Positions 6,699-12,372 of a stretch of DNA of 21,512 nucleotides are shown piece after piece; positions within the stretch are counted from its first letter, which is position 1; every line of letters starts with the position of its first letter. The DNA is from Holophaga sp. (lineage in GTDB: Bacteria; Acidobacteriota; Holophagae; Holophagales; Holophagaceae): the NCBI GenBank assembly GCA_031292735.1, contig JARLGP010000245.1, positions 1 through 21,512 of the forward strand. The letters are read 5' to 3'. The notes beneath the pieces are model-generated. The model did no database searches and was not told the DNA's origin. It saw only the letters and a program-made list of their open reading frames with translations. The translations under genes were made by a program, and so were the position numbers.

Positions 6699-8170
6699 CG
6701 GCGCCTCGCGGCCGCCAGCAGGATCTCCCAGGCCCCGGGGCGCAGGTGGGCCTTCACGTGGGCCGCCCAGCGATCGATGCGCGCCTCCAGCGGATCCGCC
6801 GTCCTCACGGGCTGGGCGGGGAATCCGCGGTCCGCGCGCACCCGGTTGAGGAAGGCCGAGCGCCAGGGGTCCGAGGCCAGAAGGCCGTGCAGGTAGGCCC
6901 CGGCGGCCCGCTCCAGGCGCCAGCCCACCTCCGCGCCGCCGCCGGCCAGGGGCTCGCCCAGCTCCTCGGCCAGGCCGGTCCGGCCTTGGTGGATCTCGTA
7001 GCCGGAAAGGCCGTGCCCTGGCTCGGGCCACTGGGAACGTTCGGCGGACTGCCGGGTGATCTTCTCGGGCTGGAATTCGGTGGCGATGGGCAGGAGGCCC
7101 AGGCCGGGGAACACCTTGGGCCCGCCTTCGCCGCCGGCCGGGTCGCACAGCTCCCGCCCCAGCATCTGGTAGCCGCCGCACAGGCCGAGCAGCCACGCCC
7201 CCCGCCGCGCCGCGACCCGCAGGGCCTCGGCCATGCCGGACACCGTGAGGTAGACCAGGTCGCCCACCGTGGCCTTGGAACCGGGCAGCACCAGCAGGTC
7301 CTGCTCCACGGCCAGGGCGGGGTCGGTGATCCAGGCGAGGTGCAGGTCCGGTTCCGCCAGCAGGGGCGCGAGGTCCTCGGTGTTGCTCACCCGGGGATAC
7401 ATCACCGCGCCCACCTTCAGCTTCCCTTCCGGCGCCGGCTCGTCCACGGGGATGCGGAACGGCTTGTCCTCCTCGTCCAGGCCATGCTCCATGTGCGGCA
7501 GCAGGGCCAGCACGGGCAGGCCCGTGCGGCTCTCCAGGATGCGGATGCCGTCGTCGAAGAGCTCCGGGTCGCCGCGGAACCGGTTCACCACGATGCCCAG
7601 CACCCGCGCCCGGTCCTCGGGGGGCAGGAGCTCCAGGGTGCCGACCACCTGGGCGAAGACGCCGCCCCGGTCGATGTCCGCCACCAGCACCAGGGCGGCG
7701 TCCACTTCCCGGGCCGGGCGGAGGTTCACGAAGTCCCGGCCCATGAGGTTCAACTCCACCGGGCTGCCCGCGCCTTCCAGCACGATCACCTCGTGCTTCC
7801 CGGCCAGCCGGCGCAGGGCCGCCAGGGCCACGTCCCGGTAGGGCGTCCGGTCCTGGAAGTAGTCCCTGGCCTCCTGGATCCCCAGGGACTTGCCCAGGAC
7901 GATCACCTGGGCGCCGGTGTGGGTGAGGGGCTTGAGCAGCACCGGCCCCATGTCCACGTGGGGCGCCTTGCGGCAGGCGGCGGCCTGGAGGATCTGCGCC
8001 CGGGGCATCTCCAGGCCGTCCGCGGTGACCCCTGCCTGGTTGGCCATGTTCTGGGCCTTGTACGGCGCCACGTCGAAGCCCTCGTCGGCCAGCAGGCGGC
8101 AGAGGGCGGTCGTCACGAGGCTCTTGCCCACGTCCGAGGCCGTACCGAGCACTGAAATCGCACACACCAT
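6695..8170 (-). CDS. cobQ: Cobyric acid synthase CobQ (CbiP)
   Basis: CobQ amidates the b, d, e and g side chains of adenosylcobyrinate a,c-diamide using glutamine and ATP. The product is 491 residues, a normal length. It has the P-loop-like SVLGTASDVGKSLVTTALCRLL (residues 6-27) and the family block PYKAQNMANQAGVT. LEGAGSPVELNL and VADIDRGGVFAQVVGT follow. The amidotransferase half holds Cys331 in GLCGGYQMLG and His428 in GAYLHGLL. The ATG at 8170 is preceded by GAGG at a spacing of 7. It heads the cobQ-cbiA pair and is divergent from the cobalt-uptake operon. A TATCAT -10-like element sits at 8201-8196 on the minus strand, but no good -35 accompanies it. No cobalamin aptamer lies upstream on this strand. 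Confidence 0.95.
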   Translation of the reverse strand: MVCAISVLGTASDVGKSLVTTALCRLLADEGFDVAPYKAQNMANQAGVTADGLEMPRAQILQAAACRKAPHVDMGPVLLKPLTHTGAQVIVLGKSLGIQEARDYFQDRTPYRDVALAALRRLAGKHEVIVLEGAGSPVELNLMGRDFVNLRPAREVDAALVLVADIDRGGVFAQVVGTLELLPPEDRARVLGIVVNRFRGDPELFDDGIRILESRTGLPVLALLPHMEHGLDEEDKPFRIPVDEPAPEGKLKVGAVMYPRVSNTEDLAPLLAEPDLHLAWITDPALAVEQDLLVLPGSKATVGDLVYLTVSGMAEALRVAARRGAWLLGLCGGYQMLGRELCDPAGGEGGPKVFPGLGLLPIATEFQPEKITRQSAERSQWPEPGHGLSGYEIHQGRTGLAEELGEPLAGGGAEVGWRLERAAGAYLHGLLASDPWRSAFLNRVRADRGFPAQPVRTADPLEARIDRWAAHVKAHLRPGAWEILLAAARRR

Positions 8171-8214
8171 GTCGCCGCCTCAATCCGAAGGGTTGATGAT
8201 ACGAGTATTCCGGG

Positions 8215-8244
8215 TTGACCGGCGCTTCGGGCGTACGGTAGCGT
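8215..8244 (+). promoter_or_regulatory. Candidate promoter for the cbiM riboswitch transcript
   Basis: TTGACC (8215-8220, 5 of 6 matches) and TAGCGT (8239-8244, 3 of 6) are separated by 18 bp. The predicted start near 8251 is only a few bases ahead of the aptamer P1 strand at 8256, which is what a riboswitch leader would need. On the opposite strand a TATCAT (8201-8196) could serve cobQ, so the 85 bp between cobQ and the aptamer is a compact divergent promoter region. Confidence 0.4.
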
Positions 8245-8255
8245 GGGGTCATTCC

Positions 8256-8428
8256 AAGGCAAGCCCGGCTCGTCCGGGCTTTTAAAAGGGAAGCCGGTGT
8301 GAATCCGGCGCTGCCCCGCAGCGGTAAGAGGGAACGAAGGTTCATCGGCACTGGCCTCGCGAAGGCTGGGAAGCGGAACCCAAGGAAGCTGGCTCGCCAG
8401 GATGCCCCCAAGCCCGAAGACCTGCCTT
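8256..8428 (+). ncRNA. Cobalamin riboswitch aptamer controlling cobalt uptake genes
   Basis: The B12 box is GGGAAGCCGGTGTGAATCCG followed by GCGCTGCCCCGCAGCGGTAAG (8288-8328). P1 pairs AAGGCA (8256-8261) with TGCCTT (8423-8428). P2 is the GC-rich arm GCCCGG/CCGGGC (8263-8279), followed by the usual A-rich AAAAGGGAA. P3 is GCCGG/CCGGC. The later core blocks GGCTGGGAAG (8364-8373) and AGCCCGAAGACCTGCC (8411-8426) are present. Placement directly upstream of cbiM fits the known use of this RNA to switch off cobalt import when B12 is sufficient. This aptamer has a full P2, unlike the one upstream of cysG. Confidence 0.95.
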
Positions 8429-8581
8429 TGATTCCGCTCCCAAGGCGGCACGTTTCGTTTCGAGGGGAAGCGAACGCGGCAGGAAACCATCCCGTTCATT
8501 CCACGCCAGACGCGAGCGGCGCCATGCCGCCGACCTTCCGCCCCGTCCCCGGGGCCGGAGGTTCGCAGAGGAGGGCAGATC
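8429..8581 (+). promoter_or_regulatory. cbiM leader between aptamer and start codon, with a long hairpin at 8531-8565
   Basis: This 153-nt leader has no gene. Its clearest structure is a hairpin at 8531-8565. CGACCTTCC (8531-8539) pairs with GGAGGTTCG (8557-8565) with one mismatch and one G-U pair, then a single bulged C, then GCCCCG/CGGGGC around a TCCC loop. It masks a GGAGG at 8557-8561 and stops 3 nt before the real ribosome binding site AGGAGGG (8569-8575), which is 6 nt from the cbiM ATG. A second stem, TTCGTTTC/GAAGCGAA, lies at about 8454-8474. No U-tract is seen, so translational or Rho-dependent control is more likely than intrinsic termination. Confidence 0.5.
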
Positions 8582-9247
8582 ATGCACATCGAAGATGGCC
8601 TGTTGTCGCTGGGAGCCTGTGCCGCCTGGTACGGGGCCACCGCCGCGTTCGTCATTCCGGGGATCCGCCAGATCCGCCGCAAGGTCCATGAAAACCTGTC
8701 CTACAAGCCCTTCCTGGCCATGGTCGGGGTGGCGGTCTTCGTCATCTCCGCCATGCACCTGCCCGTGCCGGTGACCGGATCCTGTTCGCATCCCTGCGGC
8801 ACCGCGCTGGCGGCGATCCTGGTGGGGCCGTGGGCCTCGACGGTGATCGCAGCCGTCGTGCTGTTCTTCCAGGCCCTTTTCCTCGGCCATGGCGGCATCA
8901 CCACCATCGGCGCCAACACCTTTTCCATGGGGATCGCCGGGGGGCTTTCGGGGTATGCCCTGTGGAAGGCCTTGCGCGGAATGCATGCCCCGCTGTGGCT
9001 CGCGGCGGGCGCGGCCGGCCTGGTGGGCGATCTGGTGACCTACCTGGCCAGCGCTTTCGAACTGGCCTTGAGCCTGCACGGCCAGGTCCCCCTGCTGAAG
9101 CAGTGGCTGATCTTCTTCATGGGCTACGGCCCGACCCAGCTGCCGCTGGCGGTGGTGGAGGCGGTGTTCACCGTCGTGGTCCTGAAGGCGATGGCCAGCC
9201 GCCGGCCGGACCTTTTGCCCGGCGTTCTCACCCGGAAAGGGATTTGA
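8582..9247 (+). CDS. cbiM: Cobalt ECF transporter substrate-binding membrane subunit CbiM
   Basis: CbiM is the S-component that captures Co2+ for the CbiMNQO energy-coupling-factor importer in the cytoplasmic membrane. The 221-residue product begins MHIEDGLLS, with the histidine at position 2 that, in the family, coordinates the metal with the free N-terminus. It has hydrophobic segments throughout and the conserved metal-site region MHLPVPVTGSCSHPCGTALAAILVGPWAS (about 58-86), equivalent to the usual SVTGSSSHPTG block. The ending GYGPTQLPLAVVEAVFT is also typical. The ATG at 8582 has AGGAGGG at a spacing of 6. Nickel is an alternative substrate for the family, but the cobalamin riboswitch and neighbours point to cobalt. 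Confidence 0.94.
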   Translation: MHIEDGLLSLGACAAWYGATAAFVIPGIRQIRRKVHENLSYKPFLAMVGVAVFVISAMHLPVPVTGSCSHPCGTALAAILVGPWASTVIAAVVLFFQALFLGHGGITTIGANTFSMGIAGGLSGYALWKALRGMHAPLWLAAGAAGLVGDLVTYLASAFELALSLHGQVPLLKQWLIFFMGYGPTQLPLAVVEAVFTVVVLKAMASRRPDLLPGVLTRKGI

Positions 9248-9248
9248 C

Positions 9249-9563
9249 ATGGCCACCCCAGTCCCCCCGCCGGCGCGCTTCTTCGACGGCTTCACCCGCG
9301 CCATGCTGGGCGCGATGTGCGTCCTGCTGATGGCGCTCTTCCTTTCGGCCGGCTACATGAGCCGGCACAAGATGGAGGCCGCGGGGACGGACGACCGCGT
9401 CAACAACCTCGCCACCACGGCCGCGGGGCATGCGCATCACCCCTTCAGCGCGTTGCCCGGCGATACCCAATTGGGCGCCTTCTCCATCGCCAACTTCTTC
9501 GCCGGGATCATCGTCGGCTACCACTGGCTGCGGCTGTTCGGCAGGTCCAGGGAAGGGACCTGA
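9249..9563 (+). CDS. Small two-helix CbiN-like subunit of the cobalt transporter
   Basis: A 104-residue membrane protein in the position normally held by cbiN, starting 1 nt after the cbiM stop with GGAAAGGG upstream. It has two hydrophobic helices (about 17-37 and 76-96), the topology of CbiN and NikN subunits, joined by a loop of about 38 residues. That loop contains TTAAGHAHHPFSALPGDTQLG, with His61, His63 and His64. I do not see the canonical CbiN loop sequence, so this could be a divergent CbiN or a separate helper family used by some cobalt ECF systems. Function is inferred from topology, size and operon position. In known systems the two-helix partner stimulates metal loading by CbiM. 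Confidence 0.75.
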   Translation: MATPVPPPARFFDGFTRAMLGAMCVLLMALFLSAGYMSRHKMEAAGTDDRVNNLATTAAGHAHHPFSALPGDTQLGAFSIANFFAGIIVGYHWLRLFGRSREGT

Positions 9564-9567
9564 ACCC

Positions 9568-10407
9568 ATGGACCTGTCCTGCTGCCTGACGGACCGCCAG
9601 GGTCCCCTGTGGCGCATCGACGGCCGGATCAAGACGGCCCTCCTGCTTCCGGCCGTGGTCCTGGCCTCCGCCCTGCGACCCTGGTGGCTGGCCTTGGGGT
9701 TGTGGCTGGCGGCGACCGGGCTGTTCCTCCTGCTCCGGCAGAGCTGGCGGGATCTGCTCAAGCGCCTGCTCATGCCTCTGGGCATCGCCTGGGTGGTGTT
9801 CCTGAGCGTCATGCTGACCCAGGGCCGGCATCCGGTCTGGCAGGGATCGGTGGCCGGGCTTACCATCCGGGTCTACCGGGAAGGCCTGGCCATGGGCCTC
9901 CTGCTCTTCCTGCGCGTCATGGCCGCGGTGACCCTGGCCGCCCTGCTGGCGTTCAGCACGCCCATGGTGGAGATCCTGGCCACCCTGCGCATCTGCAAGG
10001 TGCCGGACACCATGCTCGACCTGGCCGACATGATGTTCCGCTACATCTTCATCCTGAACGACACCGCCCGGGCCCTGCAGCGCGCGCGGATGAGCCGGCT
10101 GGGGGGCGAGGCCCCCTGGGGCCGGCGGATCGCCGACACCGGCCAGATCGCCGCCAACATCCTGGTCCAATCCCTGGACCGCAGCACCCGGATCTACAAG
10201 GCCATGCTGTCCCGTGGCTGCAGCGAGTCCAGCCACCCTCCGCCCCATTTCCAGACCCCCGTTCCGCGCCGCGACCGGAGGCTTGGCTGGATGGGAGCGG
10301 CGCTCCTGCTGCTGTTGTCGTTCACCCATGCCTGGATCGGACTGCGCCATGACGGAAGAAATCATCAACCTCACCGAAGTCTCCTACACCTATCCGGACG
10401 GACATAA
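9568..10407 (+). CDS. cbiQ: Cobalt ECF transporter T-component CbiQ
   Basis: CbiQ is the transmembrane coupling protein linking CbiM to the CbiO ATPase. The 279-residue product has hydrophobic segments at about 20-55, 70-85 and 110-135. The coupling helices carry RARMSRLGGEAPWG (about 172-185) and DRSTRIYKAMLSRG (about 202-215), the latter being the Ala/Ser-Arg-Gly motif of EcfT proteins. It is longer than a typical CbiQ (about 225-250), because a last hydrophobic helix WMGAALLLLLSFTHAWI and a basic tail follow. The tail overlaps the cbiO reading frame by 59 nt. The ATG at 9568 lies 4 nt after the previous stop. Confidence 0.9.
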   Translation: MDLSCCLTDRQGPLWRIDGRIKTALLLPAVVLASALRPWWLALGLWLAATGLFLLLRQSWRDLLKRLLMPLGIAWVVFLSVMLTQGRHPVWQGSVAGLTIRVYREGLAMGLLLFLRVMAAVTLAALLAFSTPMVEILATLRICKVPDTMLDLADMMFRYIFILNDTARALQRARMSRLGGEAPWGRRIADTGQIAANILVQSLDRSTRIYKAMLSRGCSESSHPPPHFQTPVPRRDRRLGWMGAALLLLLSFTHAWIGLRHDGRNHQPHRSLLHLSGRT

Positions 10408-11260
10408 GGCGCTGGACGGGCTGACCCTGTCCGTGAGGGCCGGGGAGCGGGCCGCGCTGCTCGGTCCCAATGGCGCCGGAAAATCCACGCTGTTCCAGCT
10501 TTTCAACGGACTGCTGCGGCCCGGCGGCGGCCGGGTGATGGTCGCCGGGCGCGACGTGGCCCGGCAGGACCTGGGCACCTTGCGCCGCAAGGTGGGCATG
10601 GTCTTCCAGGACCCGGACGACCAGTTGTTCAACTCCAGCGTGTACCGGGAAGTGGCCTACGGGCCCATGAACCTGAACCTGCCGGCGGACGAGCTCGAGG
10701 CCACCGTGACGTGGGCGCTGGAGGTGGTCGGCCTGTCGGCCTTCCGGGACAAGAGCCCTTTCAACCTGAGCGGCGGGGAGAAGAAGCGTCTGGCCCTGGC
10801 CGGCGTGCTGGCCATGCGCCCGGAGATCCTGGTGCTGGACGAGCCGACCAGCGCGCTGGATCCCAGGGGGGCCAGCCACCTGCTCTCCCTTCTCAACGAG
10901 ATCAACCGGGATCTGGGCGTCACCCTGGTGTTCGCCACCCACGACGTGGACATGGTGCCCCTGCTGGCGGACCGGGTGCACCTGATGGACCAGGGCCGGA
11001 TCCTGCTGAGCGGCACCCTCGCGGAGGTGTTCAACCAGAGGGACCTGCTGCGCGGGATCGGCCTGCGCCTGCCGCGCGTGGCGCATCTGGCGGAGCTGCT
11101 GATGCGCGACGGGGCGCTGCCTCCAGGGGATCTGCCGCTGAGCATCGGTCCGGCCAGGCGGCTCCTGGCCCGGGCCTGCATGGGTCCGGGTGCGGACCCG
11201 AATGCTGCCGATCCCTCGGCTGCATCCGGGAGGGTGGAAGGGACATTCAAAGCCGACTGA
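10349..11260 (+). CDS. cbiO: Cobalt ECF transporter ATP-binding protein CbiO
   Basis: An ABC ATPase of 303 residues powering cobalt import. Walker A is GPNGAGKST (39-47) and the Q-loop VFQDPDDQLFNSSVYREVAYGP (85-106) is very typical of CbiO and EcfA. The signature is LSGGEKKRLALAG (140-152), Walker B is ILVLDEPTSALDP (160-172), and the H-loop His is at 198 in FATHDVD. The C-terminal 60 residues hold a PLSIGPARRLLARA segment and a Pro/Ala-rich tail. I chose the ATG at 10349 because ABC homology begins immediately after it; the frame runs further upstream only through cbiQ. There is no clear independent ribosome binding site, so coupling to cbiQ translation is likely. It is the last gene of the operon, and no convincing terminator follows. 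Confidence 0.95.
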   Translation: MTEEIINLTEVSYTYPDGHKALDGLTLSVRAGERAALLGPNGAGKSTLFQLFNGLLRPGGGRVMVAGRDVARQDLGTLRRKVGMVFQDPDDQLFNSSVYREVAYGPMNLNLPADELEATVTWALEVVGLSAFRDKSPFNLSGGEKKRLALAGVLAMRPEILVLDEPTSALDPRGASHLLSLLNEINRDLGVTLVFATHDVDMVPLLADRVHLMDQGRILLSGTLAEVFNQRDLLRGIGLRLPRVAHLAELLMRDGALPPGDLPLSIGPARRLLARACMGPGADPNAADPSAASGRVEGTFKAD

Positions 11261-11385
11261 TTCCAGGTTTGGAGGAAACCGAAGCAATGCGCCGCGAAAG
11301 TTGAGGAAGTGCTCTTCGCCGGGGACTTCCAAACAGCCAAGGGTCGCCGGCATAGGATCCGTTACAAAATGTCTTTCCTTTTCCC

Positions 11386-11413
11386 TTGCCCCCGATTTAA
11401 ATTGTCTTACATT
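11386..11413 (+). promoter_or_regulatory. Weak candidate promoter for the small toxin-like gene
   Basis: The 172-bp gap after cbiO turns markedly AT-rich near 11355. TTGCCC (11386-11391) and TACATT (11408-11413) are 16 bp apart and would start transcription near 11420, just ahead of the ATG at 11433. The gap also holds inverted repeats GGTTT/AAACC (11266-11280) and GGAAGT/ACTTCC (11305-11330), neither followed by a U-tract. Confidence 0.25.
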
Positions 11414-11432
11414 TTATCCATGAGAGACCCGC

Positions 11433-11792
11433 ATGGAGTTCATTTGGCTTCCCAAGTACCACACGCACTGTTTTAAACATCAAGCAGAGTCACCTGAAAT
11501 CTGCCCGGACTTCATCGAGCAGGTTCTTGAGTACGGCTCCCCGTCCCGGATCTACCCGGACAAGAATTACCCTCACCGGACGATTTTCGAGGGCTACCAT
11601 CCCCCTGGCCACGGAAGGAAACCCCGTCCGTATCGGGTCGTCTTCGAGGTTGCCGAGACGTATGAGATTGTTCCCGTTGCCTGCTGGCGAATCAAGGATC
11701 GAGATTTCCGCAAGGAATCCCCCCAGCAAGCACCTGCCAATTCTCAAAAGACCGACACTCCGTCCAGCCCTGCAGCATTGAAAAAACGATGA
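11433..11792 (+). CDS. Small DUF4258-like protein, possible toxin of a two-gene module
   Basis: A 119-residue protein whose first 95 residues resemble the small DUF4258/BrnT-like group. An early His-containing segment (YHTHCFKH) is followed by a helix with CPDFIEQVLEYG, then IYPDKNYPHRTIFEGYHPPGHG, a strand YRVVFEVAETYEIVPVACW and RIKDRDF. Proteins of this shape are often RNase-fold toxins, but I see no diagnostic catalytic set, so activity is not established. The last 25 residues are low complexity (Gln, Pro, Ser, Lys). The gene precedes a ribbon-helix-helix gene by 57 bp, as in BrnT-BrnA style pairs. Base composition is clearly less GC-rich than the flanking operons, which suggests transfer. 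Confidence 0.55.
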   Translation: MEFIWLPKYHTHCFKHQAESPEICPDFIEQVLEYGSPSRIYPDKNYPHRTIFEGYHPPGHGRKPRPYRVVFEVAETYEIVPVACWRIKDRDFRKESPQQAPANSQKTDTPSSPAALKKR

Positions 11793-11849
11793 AAAAGTAT
11801 AGCCGTTCCTTCCCAGAGAATTTCAACCCCAGCCTGAAAGCGAACCACC

Positions 11850-12251
11850 ATGACCACTCGCAAGAATGCGCTAGCCCTTGCACTCGAAAAAGGAACCTTG
11901 AAAACCCGTCCACTTGCCGCGATCGAGGCTGATCAGGATAAAACCCTGGAGTGGGCTGAAGCCGTTGCCAAACATCTCCCCATCAAGGTTCGACGAGGTC
12001 GTCCCAGGAAGGGCGAGGAACCCCCCGTCAGCCGCTCGGTAACTGTCCGATTCCCCGAGCAGGAGGCCGAACAGATTCTGATGGTTGCCGATCGTCAACG
12101 GATCAGCATTTCGGAGTTCATTCGAACTGCTGCGGTCATGGCTGCACATGTTCAACTTCTCCCCAAAAAGGGCAAGGCGGCCACTGTCAAGGTTGCTGCC
12201 TCTGCCCCTCGGATTGCTGTTAAGGCCCCAAAACTCAAATCCAAGGGATAG
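11850..12251 (+). CDS. Ribbon-helix-helix DNA-binding protein with AT-hook-like motif, possible antitoxin
   Basis: A 133-residue basic protein. Residues 48-55 (RRGRPRKG) match the AT-hook core R-G-R-P. Residues 60-100 (VSRSVTVRFPEQEAEQI, then DRQRISISEFIRTAAVMAA) have the strand-helix-helix pattern of the CopG/Arc fold, with the conserved SISEFIR segment. The C-terminal 30 residues are a Lys/Ala/Val-rich tail like that of histone H1-type proteins. Together with the upstream gene it resembles the DNA-binding antitoxin half of a toxin-antitoxin pair, which would also autoregulate. The ribosome binding site is weak, so coupling to the upstream gene is plausible. It could instead be a solitary regulator or nucleoid-type protein. 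Confidence 0.65.
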   Translation: MTTRKNALALALEKGTLKTRPLAAIEADQDKTLEWAEAVAKHLPIKVRRGRPRKGEEPPVSRSVTVRFPEQEAEQILMVADRQRISISEFIRTAAVMAAHVQLLPKKGKAATVKVAASAPRIAVKAPKLKSKG

Positions 12252-12372
12252 GTGCGGTTTCGCGCTGGGCCCCGCAGGCCGCTGAACCCCGCCTCTTGTA
12301 AAAAAGAAGGTGTAACCCTGTTTCGGTAAAGGCCCCATATTGAAGTTGCATCGATGGAGAGGGGGCACGCCG

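Noticed and set aside
8263..8283. GC-rich hairpin GCCCGG/CCGGGC followed by TTTT, resembling an intrinsic terminator.
   Set aside because: It is at the exact place of the P2 arm of the cobalamin aptamer and is followed by the conserved AAAAGGGAA, so it is part of the riboswitch.
5337..8411. A single 1024-codon minus-strand frame that could be read as one large CbiA-containing fusion.
   Set aside because: Only the last 453 residues match CbiA. The upstream part is low-complexity shadow of cobQ in another frame, and a GTG start with a GTGA overlap lies at 6698.
11287..11304. A five-codon frame (MRRES) with GGAGG upstream just after cbiO.
   Set aside because: The spacing is loose, the peptide is too short to support, and no downstream gene is coupled to it.
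11261..11432. A search for a cbiO-operon terminator or a mobile-element boundary at the edge of the low-GC islet.
   Set aside because: Only short inverted repeats without U-tracts were seen, with no target duplication, terminal repeats or tRNA end, so no mobile element is called.
11789..11932. A frame of about 47 codons starting at an ATG that overlaps the stop of the toxin-like gene.
   Set aside because: It runs out of frame through the start of the ribbon-helix-helix gene, has no recognisable features, and the RHH frame is much better supported.
12340..12372. A TTG start 11 codons upstream of the GT4 ATG.
   Set aside because: The extra residues have no homology, and the ATG at 12373 has a GAGAGGGGG ribosome binding site at good spacing.
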